Positions 11,691-24,715 of a stretch of DNA of 64,000 bases are shown here, piece after piece. Where the stretch lies: positions 806,001 to 870,000 of the forward strand of contig CADCSX010000009.1 of assembly GCA_902805475.1 (NCBI GenBank), given 5' to 3'. Within the stretch, counting starts at the first letter, position 1; each line of letters opens with the position of its first letter. A model generated the notes under the pieces. It was not told the origin of the DNA. It did not search any database and saw only the letters and a list, made by a program, of their open reading frames with translations. A program made the translations under genes and the position numbers. The stretch is from Entonaema liquescens (lineage: Eukaryota > Ascomycota > Sordariomycetes > Xylariales > Xylariaceae).

Positions 11691-14600
11691 CTGGATCGGC
11701 GACCTATGTAGCTAATGTACCGTACGCAGGTAAGAAGATAGGTAGGTAATTGCGTATGCGTTATTGCTGCGCGGCGTTGCGAGAATAGTCGAGTATGGCG
11801 CGGTTTGCATAGAAGATCTGATATGGATGCATCTAGCGACTCGACGATCGGCGACGAACTGGGTGAACTAGGTGGAATAGATGGAATAGAACAGAGAGCT
11901 ATCTAAGCGACCAGGTCAAGCGAAAGCAAAGCGAGAATTAAAAAAGCCGAAACGCGCAATATCGTAATGATACAATATTGACGAAGAGATGTCAGTAGTC
12001 GGGATTTTTCATATTTAAAAAGTTGTAGCGCCAATCAATTGGTATCAAACGGCGGTGGCGCAAAATGGTAAAGAAGATAGAAGAGTTAGGTGAGGTTAGT
12101 AAGAGCTCGATGTCGACACCAATGACCCAATGACACGGGCCTCGAAGCTTGGTGAAGCAGCAGACCAGGAAAAAAAAAAAATTGACGATATCGGTCGGTA
12201 GAGTGGTGAACCGAGAAAGAGAGAAGTAGGGGTACCTCATTGGCTACTGCCTTTCCGCATTCTCAAATTGTAGGTAGTCCCTCTGGTCCTTCAACCGAAT
12301 TGCGGGGTTCATAAAATCATCTGAACTCTAATTCATTTTCATTTTCTAGATTTTGTTATTGAATTTATTTCTTCCCCTCTTCTGACACACCCTTTTCTTT
12401 TCTTTTTAATTCTTTGTTTTCTTTTTATTGCATGTAAGCCGAGTCTGGTCGTAGATCGAGAAAAAAGCCGGTAAGCGCACAACAGGGTGGATTTTCCCAT
12501 AAGAGAATAAGTAGAAATATGTATCGAAAAGGAACAAAAAAAATAGCGAAAGGACAAGCGACGCTAGACCTAAAACTGCATGTCCTAATGCAGTAGACTA
12601 CCCCCACAATGTTCTAATCGGCCAGTCAGGCACGGACCAACCAACGCCAAGATCTTTGCCAAGGATACTATTCGAACCACGCTGCAAACTTGGATTACTA
12701 ACTATAAAAAACGTGAGAACCTTGCACGACATCATTTTTAGGTGTCCTCTCACCCACCTCCAAGACTGATCAGTCCCGACAGGGCTCTTTACCGTTAATG
12801 CAGCGTTTCCCCAGACAAGCCAACGAGTAGCTTGGCAGATCATGGCGTTCTTGGATTTTATATCTAAACATACTACCTTATTTATTTATATGATTATATG
12901 TATTAAGTAAAGTATCAATGAACACAATACATTAGGTAAAGGTGTGCAGGTTAGTAATTTCAAACTGTTATCGCACCTTACGCACATGCATGCATGTATT
13001 TGATGTACCAAAGATCGAACACTCAACTTGTTCTATAGGGGGGTGCCACTTAGGGGAGGTACATATGCATGTATAGTACACTGTATGTGTTCTGTAACTA
13101 TCAACATTTGTTCGCTCTTTACTTCTACAAAGCAGGCTTATGTAGAAGGTGGATAGCTATTGCCTCTCGAACAGGTAAACAGTGGTAGATACTCGACTGT
13201 ACCTACCTGTATACCGGTTTAATTCAGGGGTACATCCATATACGAATCAGGTATCAAATTTAATGTCAAATTTCATGTCAGTAAGCACGAATAGACTTCA
13301 TAATTCTCCATTTTCTATCATTTTTCAAGGACAAGTCATCTAAACCCCTTTTCCCGTCCCGCTATTTTATCACGGACACTATTCCCATGCGCTCATTTCT
13401 TCCAGTTCAAGCAGGTGAACACGCTGGCGTCCTATAACTCTATCTCTTCCTACAGACACGTATACTATCTCTGATATAAATCTATACGGGGCCACTATGG
13501 ATGGACCATCGGTACGTACGTATATCCAATAACAACGATAACAACTCCAAATTAGCCCCCCTTTCGTTAAAACGAATGGCGCTCTCTGCATGTCTCTATA
13601 TGCATAGGGGTGGCTGAATACCTAGAACCAGCGCAAGCGAGCGACATTTCGTCGAATCATGGTTTACCTCTCCGCCGTGCCGAGCCTGACTGGGAAGGAA
13701 GACGCAGAATGTAATGCCGAGGAATTGTCCCAGCCATGTCTATCATGGGTATCATGGGTCAACCCACATGTGCATGCAGTCAAAACTTGATGGGGACCAA
13801 TCAGCTTTCGACGGGTCCAGTCGAAGCTTTTTCTTGGACGCGTCACTTGGGACGTGGAATCGATGGATGAATTGTTGCATCCAGAGATTGCCTCATTTTT
13901 TTGCGGATTCCCCAGCGATGCTGCTACGTCCGCCCGCTAAACCCTCAGTAAAATAGGCAGGTCACTATGCTGATCTAGACGCTCTTCGTCCGCTGGGTCG
14001 TCCGCATCCTATCGCCAACCTTCCCGAATTCTCCGGGGTACCTGAAGATCTTCACTGCAAGAGACCTTCATCTCTCGTTAGACCATCACCTAAAGAGCAA
14101 TATGTAGTGATCACCATCAGTGTGACCAAGGAAAGGCCGCATCCGACTTCTAGATCGTCCTTTCCCAACTGTTTCAACAGACGGTTGCGTGCAATACCTA
14201 TTGATATTGCTTTACCCGTCATTACCACGATCAAATGACATTTAACATAACTAAGATAGGTTGTCCACATTCATGGAAACCCCATATAACTTCGATATAG
14301 TCTTGTCCATCTGAGATCGCTTACCCAACTCTATGTAGTTTACGGCGCCAGCAGTCCGCTGCTGCAATGTCGTGCATTGCATGAATAGCGCGCTGTTATT
14401 CTTGCGGGATGCAACCTCATTGAAGGCTTGTTATTTCCCTTATACCCGTCATAGACAATAGGTGCTACCCTTCCATTAGTACATTCGCATTTTCTTTTAA
14501 CGCCGGCACTGCTTCCATCGTGAGATATCATAGGGCGTGTCAGCCCTGCTCTTGGCTAGATGGACTGGGGAGACACAACATGTCAATCCTTTGGAGGATC

Positions 14601-17600
14601 ATGCAATAGTACGGATCAGATATACCTGAACCCCAACAAGCGCGGCACTTGAGTAGCCTAAGAGCTGTCTTTACATGTCCGTGAATTCATAATTAAAGTC
14701 ACGTGTTTCACCTGCATACGACCCTCACGCGCTGCAATATAACCTAGGTTACACGAACTGGAGAGGACAGGAAGCCATAGAAGGGGTACTATAGGGACAG
14801 ATTACTACCTAAGTGGCTGATGTGTCTCTCTCTTTCTCTTGAAAAAAAAAAAAAAGGCCTGTGGCAAGTGGTTTGTGGCTAGGAATAAGTCTCAACCTGG
14901 GAACTCACCAGGGGAACAGCCCTCTTGGAAAGCAGCTGAACGGCTACGAGCTTCGTGCAACCTGGGAAGCGCTCTTCCAAATGCAGCCCGGCTCGAAGCA
15001 GCATCAGCGGTCCTAGACATGACCAGTCTATGAAGACGTGGGCGTTCGCTGCGGCTTGATATTGCGGTTACTCATCGTGGTATTACACATGATGTCACGG
15101 TTCGAAGCATGCTGCACATAAAAATTGCGTTACCTATAATGAGGTGTTCTACGCTTCATCCCAACTAGTCACACGGAACTTTAACTTGGAAAAGTTGCTT
15201 CGGACATGCAAGATCACGATGGTTCACAGGAATCTTACAAACCGATTACAAAAATAATTTGAGGGAGACTTTCGACTATGTACCCTGCAGTATCTCCTAG
15301 GTTTCTCATAGAGGAGTCACACTAATATTGTCCAACTCCACGAGTTACGTTAGGCTGCAAGGCTTAGACCTACATGTCCTGGCAGTCCGTAGACAGTGTT
15401 GATAACTGGCCTCACGATCAAACATAACCGTATAATTGTTTGTCATGAGCAAAGTGTTGGATGATGTTCCATCAAGACGGACAAGGCTCCCCCCAAAGAG
15501 GCAATTCATTGATATTACCATGGTGAATGGCAATCGGACTTCCGGACAGAGAACGTTAGGTTACTCCCACCTTATTCCAAGTTGATCTACCTGGCGAGTC
15601 TATACAAAACCCAGTCCCATAAACCCTGCGATCATGACCATTGATGCAGATACCTTTCTCAGGCCTGACTAGGTGGTATCAAGGGGCTAATTTGGGAGGG
15701 AGGTGTTGTATTTCTCACCTGCAGGTATGAGAGTGTCTATCAGCAAGCAACCCGTTAATCCGGTAAGATGTCGTATCTTGCGTGGAAGACACGTTTGTTA
15801 GCTCTCCTCGTACATCGGTTGTGGGCATATATTGAAAACTTGATACGAGGTTACAAGGCCGCTCCCAAGGCCTCTGACAGTAAGCCAATACATGTATCGC
15901 CAAGTAGTTGAAACGACACGCACGTCTACAATGCCACCAATAAGCTCACGAGTAGCTGGGCCCGACGGACTGGGAAGCGTAGATGAGGAGAAGTATGTCC
16001 TACAACTCGTACAGTCGGATCAAAACATCACTATGTGGCGCTACATGTCGCAAGCAAGAGGAGCCAATGATCTACCAAGCTAGAACCTTTGATATCATAA
16101 TATGTCAGGTGGCGCTCGATAGAATCTGAGTCTAGAGCAGCAAAAAGATAAGAAGAGTGTTGAATCGCCACAAGGAGTTGGCGTATTCGGAATGTCAGGT
16201 GCTACTTCCGATCTACAGCGACCATGAATTGATGCCTTTGCAGTATCAATCGACGTGACTCTCAGTACTCGTACTGGAATTCAGCTGTGGGAGAGTCTTT
16301 ACGGCCGCAGATGCGGGCAGCACTAGCGCAGGTCCTGCTTTTGCGTTCCAGCTACACATATAATTTTCCCAACTATCGACTCGTAATCATGGTTCCTGTA
16401 GATCAAACTGAGGAATAACCGCCGGACAAGGTCGTATTTACACATTGAAGTAACACCCCTAACGCGGTTAGAAGTACGAACTTACGTTTTGAATGGCGCG
16501 ATTCCTAGTTTTTCCCGAGATCCAGCAGTATCTGGCCCCCTTTCGCTACATATCTACATTCCTGGACTTCAGAATAAGCTTGCCTCAGTAGGGAAGTAAG
16601 TTGCGAACAGCAACCAGCCGTAGACTTGGCACATATTCAGACGGCTATAGTACGGCAGGAAGCCTTTAGTTTAGTCAGACGGCGGCAAATGGAACAGAAT
16701 AGACAGTTTGCTTATCAAGGTGTCTGCGTTCCCTCTCGTCATCTTGGTATTATCACAAGGCTATAACAGTCAGATTTAGATATTGGGATTAGTCTAGAAC
16801 AACATATAACGCGCGGGTCGGCCCTTCTTCGGGTTCAGTCAAGGTGGATATTCTGGGCAGCTGGATGAAGCTGTAAAGAAGAAGATTACGAGAGAGGTTG
16901 TTTACGGGACATTCAGCTAGCCTGCTAGCCTGCTGAATCATGCTGAGTTCGCACTTTATTTCCACCTCTTCAGTGTCGAACGAGTCGCTTATTCAGTATA
17001 CGCGGTAATATAACCCAATCCCTGGCTCTCAGCCGTCTAATCATACAGTATTCGGACTTCTTGGTGGCGTGTTGATACGATTCAGATACTGATATCAGAC
17101 GCGGGCATAACAAGCCACCTCCTTATCTCCTTTACGCTTGCCTTGGTCGATCTGGGTCTTCTGTCAACCGGCGAATCTGTCAGCAAAAAAAAACATGTAC
17201 AACCAATGTAGGATCAGCCGCAATGCAACTCTGTGGCGTGGGCAGGACGCAAAACGCGGCAAAGCAGAAGAACCAGATGCTCAAACATACGGTTCCATCA
17301 GCCTCCTTTTCGTCCCGGCCCCCACCCTACTTCATCGGCCTCGGTGTGTACCGGTTCGCCTTCCTAGAGGCCGGGCCCAAAACACTCCCGGTTAGCCACA
17401 CCGAGATCACTCTATCTCTTATGCATACTACGTTGTTTTTCTTTGTTTTACTTTTTGCTCTTCTCGACCGCAGAGCCTCACAATCCTACCCTGATGGCAC
17501 GCACACCCCTCCATGCAAGGCGGATGCCGCGGATGGGCGCCTGATACAATAATTCGGAATAGGTGAGCCGCACCGTATGCCGGGTGCCAATAGATCTGGG

Positions 17601-17784
17601 CCGAAAACAGTGCGCCTGCGAAATTCGTTCTTATTAAGGTAATCTTGCAATCGTCAAAATTTCTCCGTAGAGTATATACATACACGCAAGCTCATCTCCA
17701 TAGCTAACCACATTTTGCTTGTTTCATAACCACCACCCCTTTCTTCCCTCCCCACCCCCTTTCCTTTCCTTTCCCTTCCCTACT

Positions 17785-18024
17785 TCATGTACCATATCCA
17801 ATATATATGTCAATAAAATCAGCCCGCTTGCCAATCCGTATATGCAAAACGCTCATTTCTAGAACCAATCTTATGCGCGCGAGATGATGTCTGTCCCTCC
17901 GGCTTCTCTGGGAGCCGAAAGAAGACGCCACCGGATGCGGGATACCCGCGGTTAATCCTTCCACTTCGGCTTTGTACGCCACTCTCCCCTTTGACTCGTC
18001 CGCGAACCCCCGGTCTGATAGCAT
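17785..18024 (-). CDS. Possible small ORF, 79 aa (tentative)
   Basis: An ATG-initiated frame downstream of exgD on the same strand. The first 50 residues look ordinary (a stretch beginning MLSDRGFADESKGRVAYKAE), with a basic patch SQRSRRDRHH. No domain or signal peptide is recognised. It could equally be 3' UTR or chance. Confidence 0.2.
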   Translation of the reverse strand: MLSDRGFADESKGRVAYKAEVEGLTAGIPHPVASSFGSQRSRRDRHHLARIRLVLEMSVLHIRIGKRADFIDIYIGYGT

Positions 18025-18354
18025 AGCTGAATATAGCCGCTTACTTTGCTTGTTTACCGCTTCCCATCTCTATTTACGTATCGCGCTTGGCTCTCCCCTG
18101 GATAGCTCGGAGGCATCGGTAAGCTATTGCGAATGGCAAATTTTCTATGGATATACTCGGTTTTAGCTCAATCTGACATCCCCCATAGAATGAGTAGAGA
18201 TGCATGAATGTAAGCAATCGGTTGAGTTGCCGAGCCCTAAAACACACCGGTCCAGCCTCCCGCAGACGCCAACCCCCACGCGAAGCAAAAAAAAAAAAGC
18301 AAAGCAAAAGCAAAGGAAGCAAATAACATAACTCAAATCAAATGCGATCATCAT

Positions 18355-20675
18355 TTAGAACGTCTCACTCAGATCCGAGAAGTCAGGCACATCCGCATCG
18401 CAGTTGAAGTCCTTATCATACGCCTTCTCGGGGAGGATACCGGCGGCAAGGCCCTTCTTGTAGCTCCATTGGGGTGCGTCCTCGGTGTCCCAGGTCCAGT
18501 ACCACCACCCGTAACCCTTCTCGAAGCTGGTCATCTGGGCCTCGGCGAACATCTTGAGGAACTTCTTGTAGGTGTCCGAGTAGGAGCCGGGGTCGGCGTT
18601 GGCTTCGTCGCATGAGCACGAGGAGTCCTTGGTCGGGCACTTGGGCGTGAGGGCTTCGGTCGAGGCGTTGCCTGAGTCGTATGTTCCCGTCCACCGGTTG
18701 CCCCAGCCCACGTTGGTTACATACTTGGCGCAGTCGGTATCGGCCTGCGACCACTCGGCGAACATAGTGGGTCCGAAGCCGGTGGATGTGTCCATGCTCA
18801 GTTGCGTCTGCTGTGTCCAGCCATCGCAGGCGTACTGCACCTTCTTCTGGTGCGAGAACACGATCTGATCGTTGTTGAAAATGACGTACTGGTGCACGTC
18901 CAGCACCAGCCCGTCCATTCCCGTTAGCTTGCCTTGCCAGTTACCCAGACCCATGAAGCCGTCGCCGAACACGACGTAAGCCTCGATGCCGTTCTTGCGC
19001 ACCAGGTCGTACGCTTGTGATGTCCAGGAAATGACGGCATCCGCGGGAAGGTTTACCATGCGCGGCTCGTTCGCGAGACCGTAGAACGTGACGACATTCT
19101 TGTATCGGTCCTGCGCGAAGAACTTGCTTAGACGGTCATGTACGTCGAGCGACCGCTGAGAATTCTGGCTGCCATCCGTGCCGTTGAGCCAGTTGATAAC
19201 GCCTTGTTTTCCGCTGTGATTCCAGCCATTCTGACTCCCCGGTAGAGCGTGAAGATCCAAATTCACCCGTAGTCCGTACTTGCGCGCCCATTCGATCGAG
19301 CGCAAAAGATAACGCCAGGAGGTGCGGAATACATATGGATCGTCGTCATACGTCTGCACGGCCCAGTAACTGAAGGGTATGCGGACGTGATCCAAGCCCG
19401 CGGCTTGAATTTCCTGGAAGGTCTGCTCCGTCACGAATGTGGCGTAGTGCTTTTCGAGAGTTGAAGCTGCCGTCTTGGGACCTAGGTGCTTGCATAGATT
19501 CCACTCGTCAATAATTCCCAGTCGGCTATCATAATCGAATAGCGAGGGCGTAATAAAAGGTTCGAGCGAGAGCCAGCCGCCCAAGTTAACACCGCGTGCT
19601 GGTTTTTTGGAGTAGTCGCCCCAGGACTTTTCGATAGCTGGGACCTTGTCGTTAGCAGACTTGGAGTCGTCCCAGTCCATAAAGAGTCCCATAACCGGTA
19701 GATCACCAACTGTCTCATTCGTATAAGTAAGGTTAAAGTCTGTCGTGTCGTACCATGTAAAGGGGTCCAGATAAGTCCCCCGAGCGGCTGCAGGGACGCT
19801 ATTCTGTGAGATGTCGTCGAGACTGGACTTATGAGAACCAGAGCTGTTGGTCTGGTTCTTCTTGCTCACTACGACTGCTACCACTATAATAATGATGAGT
19901 ACTACGAGCGCAATGCCTGCTATGATCCCTATTTATGGTGTTAATAACATGTCCAGCGTCGGGTCCTTTTTAACCTACATCGTTTCTTCTTTCTGACTGT
20001 TCCTGGCATGTGCCATTGCGTGCCCGCTTTCTCCTTCACGATACTATCGTAGCTGTCATAGCTACTGTGTTTACTCGCGGCGCCACCTCTCATCCTTGAG
20101 GTTGCCCTCCCTTCTTCTACAATGGCTCCGCTAACCACTCTTCGGCCCTTTTTACGGTGTCTTCGTTCCTTTTCTCTTGGTATATCCTCTTCGTCTTCAG
20201 TATCTATATTGCGATGTCGTCGCCGCTGTCTTCGATCCTCTATACCCTGAGATTCGTATCCTCTTTCCCGCACTCTTTCCCCGTCGCGATATTCCCTTGT
20301 CCGCCGTCGCTCTCTTCTAGGCGAATCATGCTCTCCTTCCGATTGCGTATAGTCGGCCCTAGGACGTCGCGCCCTCCTAGGGGATTCATATTCGGCATCT
20401 ACAACCTTATACTCCTCTCTTCGAGGTCGGTCCCGCTTCGTTTTACGTTCTCGTGATTTCGGTGGTTCCTCCGTAGGCTCAGCGGAGTTATACTCATTCA
20501 ATTGGGCGAGTGCGCCCATTGACAACTTCTGGGCATTTCCCCGCGACGTACCCTCCGGGCCTGATGTAGGCTTCTTCGAGCCATGTTCCCTCGGCCTTCG
20601 CTTCTTATGTCGCTTATGATGGACACCGGAATCCCTATGTCGATGGCCATCCGAATCCACCTCGTCGTGCGCCAT
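18355..20675 (-). CDS. exgD: Membrane-anchored glucan 1,3-beta-glucosidase (GH5, ExgD type)
   Basis: Two exons, 20675-19979 and 19928-18355, with a 49-nt intron (donor GTAGGT, acceptor AAATAG), give 756 aa. Residues 1-231 form a very basic, Arg/Glu/Asp-rich cytoplasmic tail. The splice junction lies at the start of the single membrane anchor (about 233-254), making a type II membrane protein. The GH5 domain follows: RGVNLGGWLSLEPFI (about 345-359), RIPFSYWAV, the acid/base Glu in GLANEPR (about 520) and the nucleophile Glu in FAEWS (about 624). The family removes glucose from the non-reducing ends of beta-1,3-glucan at the cell surface, in wall remodelling. The gene is divergent from E1 beta, with a 684-bp shared upstream region. 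Confidence 0.92.
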
Positions 20676-21359
20676 GAGTATAAGAAATAGAGAAGTTAAG
20701 ACTAGCTACAATACAAATATGAATACATTCATAGGCGCTTGAGGAGTATCTCAATCTACAAAGTTAAATATGTAGGCCGTTTGTGGAAAGTATCTGCAGT
20801 AATTTATCAATTGCGTCAGGTTCCCAGGAATAAAGCTCTTAAGCTTGCGTGGCCAAGAATTGTGTTCAATTCAACGGTGAATCTGTGGTTGACCGGGCAA
20901 CTATCTGCCTTTCCAAGTTATGATCCTTGCTAAAAGTTGCTAAAAGTTGCTAAAAGTTGCTAAATGTTGCTCGTGTTTAAAGATGATGTCTCCAATTGTG
21001 GATAAGCCAAGACTTACCAACACCCAGTAGCCTGGACCAAGGACTATAACGGTACTTGGGTACAAAACATACAGCTAAGCGGCCTAAGTTTAGGTAGTGG
21101 GCTGAACGGTACACTAACCTAGCCGGGGACTGATTAAGGTCTCGTGGGCTGCCCGTAGATTGTGGGGTATTAGTTCAATTCGAGGTTCCCTAAACCGAAT
21201 GCCGCAACTAAGCGACGTCGGTTCTCAGGTTCTCATGCATATGACGGTCTCGTCTCGGTTGACTTGACCGATTCCTTACATTCCATTTCTGCTTCTCAGC
21301 AAGTTCTCGATCCATAACTAGACATGAATCCACACAGGTAGCATATAGAGCTCGTAACA
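20676..21359. promoter_or_regulatory. Divergent upstream region of exgD and the E1 beta gene
   Basis: The 684 bp separates two divergently transcribed genes and must contain both promoters. It holds four exact-pitch 10-bp repeats at 20931-20970. Nothing else stands out, and no coding frame is supported. Confidence 0.6.
20927..20971. repeat. Four tandem 10-bp units TAAAAGTTGC
   Basis: Three perfect copies and one single-base variant (TAAATGTTGC) follow a leading TTGC, each exactly 10 bp. The array sits 250-300 bp upstream of exgD within a divergent promoter, so a role as helically phased protein-binding sites is possible but unproven. Confidence 0.9.
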
Positions 21360-22635
21360 ATGAAGAATTGCATTTCACTCCGTTCTCTAGTCAGAGCGTC
21401 CGCGCCTATCAATATCTTGTATAAGTCCAAACGTCCGGTTGCGTGTTCGTCACGACGTCGAAATTACTCTACGCATCCGCCGAATGCGCGACTCAACCTA
21501 CCGCCCGACTACTCAACAACACCGCTATTAGCACACGCCTCACAGACGGCACTCGCCAATCCAGAGTTGCCGCCTGATGCTAAGAATGGTACGGCGAAGC
21601 GTATGAACTTATTCCAGGCGATAAACGATGCTCTGTCAATAGCTCTTGCCGAAGACGAGAATGTGTTGGTATTTGGTGAAGATGTCGCTTTTGGTGGCGT
21701 GTTCCGTTGTACGATGAAGCTCGCGGAGAATTTTGGAGGTGCTCGAGTCTTCAATACACCTCTGACGGAGCAAGGTATTATGGGCTTCGGCATCGGGCTA
21801 GCCGCTGAGGGTATGCGACCCATAGCTGAAATACAATTTGCCGACTACGTCTACCCTGCGTTCGACCAACTAGTAAACGAAGCCGCAAAGTATAGATACC
21901 GCGAAGGCGGGACAGGAAGAAGTGCAGGTGGCTTAACAGTGCGGATGCCATGCGGAGGTGTCGGTCACGGAGCACTATACCATTCGCAGTCACCCGAGAG
22001 TCTCTTCACTCATATTCCTGGTTTAAGAGTGATAATGCCGAGATCTCCACTACAAGCCAAGGGACTATTACTTTCCGCGATTAGGAGCAATGACCCGTGC
22101 GTTTTCATGGAACCCAAAATTCTGTACCGAGCAGCCGTGGAACAAGTGCCGACGAGTCCATACACATTACCCCTCTCCAAGGCGGAGATACTCAAGGAAG
22201 GCAAAGACGTTACTGTTATCTCGTACGGACAGCCGCTATATACTTGTAGTGCTGCCATCCAGAAGGCAGAGGAAGACTTGGGAATCTCGGTAGAACTCAT
22301 CGATTTGCGAACCGTTTACCCTTGGGATAAAGAGTGCGTCTTCGAGAGTGTGCGGAAGACGGGGAGATGTATGGTAGTTCACGAGTCCATGGTTAACGCA
22401 GGAATCGGGGCTGAAGTGGCCGCGGCAATCCAGGAAGACCCGGACACATTTATAAGACTTGAGGCTCCAGTGTCGCGAGTGGCAGGATGGAGTATATTTA
22501 CTCCGTTGATGTACGAGAAATTCAACATCCCCGACGTAGCCAGTGAGTTTCTCAAGTTGTCAATGTTTTTCAATGCATAGCGCTAACCATGGTATAGGAG
22601 TATATGACGGGATTAAGAAGTTATTAGAATATTAA
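21360..22635 (+). CDS. BCKDHB: Branched-chain 2-oxoacid dehydrogenase E1 component, beta subunit (mitochondrial)
   Basis: Two exons, 21360-22542 and 22598-22635 (55-nt intron, GTGAGT, branch GCTAAC, acceptor TATAG), give 406 aa. The last exon restores the expected C-terminus RVYDGIKKLLEY; reading through the intron would end in an unrelated tail. Residues 1-40 form a basic mitochondrial targeting peptide. The transketolase-like core shows NLFQAINDALSIAL, VFGEDVAFGGVFRCT, TPLTEQGIMGFGIG and FADYVYPAFDQLVNEAAKYRY; the C-terminal domain shows ELIDLRTVYPWD and RVAGW. The subunit works with E1 alpha and thiamine diphosphate to decarboxylate the keto acids of Leu, Ile and Val. Pyruvate dehydrogenase beta was considered but the GGVFRCT and RYREGG features favour the branched-chain enzyme. 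Confidence 0.93.
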
Positions 22636-23205
22636 AAGGCGGCTGTAGATATTAAAATTGAGGGTTAAGGAGGTTATCCTGTAAATACCATTATGCATAT
22701 AAGTTGTGGTTTGGTATGTATTTCCGAAACTTCAGATGGAAGGACAAAGAGAATAATTTCAGGGGAAGCCCAGGAACTTGTTCAAAAAGGACCCCAAGTA
22801 TCTGCTTAGATTATATATAGTAGTATTCAAATCAATAAGAAAGTCACATCATCCAACAGGTATCGTGAAACCTTTGAATATTTAAGGGACTATACCTAGG
22901 TACAAACCAATATTAAAGAAAGATACATGTAACTAATAAAGTAATACCTAGGTACCTAGGTAAGGAAGAACACATAATATGCACTGCACTGTACAGGTAT
23001 ACATGTTGCATATGTGCAGTACGCAACTCTTATCGATAAAGCATCAGCCCCCACTTAGGTGCCCCGCGCTCCGTACGTTTCAATAGTTAACACTAAATTG
23101 GGGCGACGGAGACGACAACGCTTGTGATATTTTTATTTATTTAATGATATCTCACGTAGGAAATTCCTAAGATTAATCCGTCTTCACAATCTTACGTACC
23201 TCAAG
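22636..23205. other. Intergenic, E1 beta to capping protein
   Basis: No gene. It contains three TACCTAGGTA palindromes at 22893-22902, 22945-22954 and 22953-22962 (the last two overlap). The end holds the promoter of the capping protein gene. Confidence 0.6.
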
Positions 23206-24336
23206 ATGGCAACCTCTTTAGAAACTGTCGAGTCCTTTGTAGAAGGTGCACCCCCCGGCGAGGTACGTTTAACAACCATTTATATGAATCGGGCCATCGC
23301 AAGCTGACTTACAGATTCCGAATAGCTCGCAGATGTCATAAACGGTACGCTCGAACCCCCCCTTTTACAAGGTCATCTCACCGAATCCTATATCTAATAT
23401 CTCATAACATCTACAGACATCAAAGCCCTAACTTTCAACGAACCCGATATCGTCTCTAAATTAGGACCCGCGTTCGAGAGGTACAACGAGGAACAGTTCG
23501 TCACCGCCAAACTACCCGGTAGCAGCCAGCAAGTTATCATTAGTTCGCACAGCTCCCTCGGCGATGGGCGGTACTACGATGTCGAGAGTTCCTCGAGCTT
23601 CACCTTCGACCACACTACACAGAAAGCGAGCAACGTCCAGAGCTACGTGCTGGAAGGACCCCAAGCAGATCTAGTGTACGCATGGCCTCCCTAAGCTGTG
23701 ATACAGGTTATGATGAGATGATGTTGTATGTGTTTATGGAATAGAATGGATGGCTGATAGGCAGCGCGCAGGAAGTCGACGTTAAAGAGCGTGTCCACAT
23801 ATGTCAAGGAGCACTTCCCGAACGGCTCATACGGCGTATACTCTATTGAGGGCGACTCTAAGATCGCCATCATAATCGTGGCCAACAAGTACAGCCCGAA
23901 CAACTACTGGTACCTCTCCCTCCCCTATTAAATTAAGATATGGTATAGTAGTTAAACCACTCACTCACTTACTAACCTGCGCCACAGGAACGGCCGCTGG
24001 CGCTCCCTCTACATCTTCGACCCGTCGAGCAGCAGCCTCGAGGGCAGCGTCAAAGTCGACGTGCACTACTACGAAGACGGCAACGTGCGGCTGCTCACCA
24101 ACAAGCCCATCTCGTCCGCATCCGTGCCCTCGGGCACCGGCGCCGCCATCGCCAAGGAGATCAGCGCCGCCGAGCGCAAGTACCAGGAGGAGCTGAACCG
24201 CGGGTTCACGAGCCTGAGCGAGGGCGCCTTCAAGGGCCTGCGGAGACAGCTGCCCGTCACCCGCCAGAAGATTGAGTGGGATAAGGTCGCGAGTTACCGC
24301 GTCGGGCAGGATATTGGCGGGGCGGCGAGAAGATAG
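23206..24336 (+). CDS. CAP1: F-actin-capping protein subunit alpha
   Basis: Five exons: 23206-23262, 23326-23344, 23417-23675, 23772-23909 and 23988-24336. They join in frame to 273 aa, the usual length. All introns are GT-AG; exon 2 is only 19 nt, encoding LADVIN. Recognisable blocks are SFVEGAPPGELADVI, LGPAFERYNEEQF, KSTLKSVSTYVKEHFP, YGVYSIE, NYWNGRWRS and the C-terminal VHYYEDGNVRLLTNK followed by RGFTSLSEGAFKGLRRQLP. The protein pairs with the beta subunit to block actin filament barbed ends at cortical patches. Coding exons are GC-rich compared with the introns. The assignment is firm. Confidence 0.95.
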
Positions 24337-24715
24337 GTGGTGCTTTGTTGATGTGGGGTGTCGGTCGAGGTTATGGTGTTGTATTGTGTTGTGTTCGCTT
24401 AGCCAGCCTGAGTAATTTAACTTAGCATACGCTGAACAGAGATGTTTTTCGATGAATATCAACGGTGGGTAGAGTTTATATATTACAGCCTATTACATAT
24501 TTGATTTCGCTCCTATCATAAGCTTGAGGATTTCCACATATAACTATGAGAGGGTGCAGTTGCAAAAGTACTTGGCCAACTCAAAGGAATCGATTGCTTC
24601 CATCCTTACAAAAATCTTAATAATTCATAAAGGGTTGCCGTGTCCTACATTTACTCCAGCTAGAATCCCTCTTCGCCGTCTAAATTGAAACCCATTTCAT
24701 CATCGCCCAGTATGG
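24337..24715. other. Intergenic between convergent genes
   Basis: 379 bp separate the 3' ends of the capping protein gene and the leftward membrane protein gene. No other feature is seen. Confidence 0.6.

Larger units (their letters stand above)
10688..18354. other. Long gene-free region between acuK and exgD
   Basis: About 7.7 kb without a convincing gene. Residues 10688-12000 lie upstream of acuK and probably include its promoter and 5' UTR. A TGTA microsatellite sits at 11594-11690. From about 13.9 to 17.1 kb, short open stretches on the minus strand (for example 15903-15715 and 15533-15345) have protein-like composition but no recognisable family and many interruptions, so a decayed gene is possible but not shown. 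A tentative small frame is listed separately at 17785-18024. Confidence 0.5.

Noticed and set aside
15345..15903. Two minus-strand frames that might be pieces of a decayed gene
   Set aside because: Composition is protein-like but no family motif was recognised and no splice model joins them cleanly.
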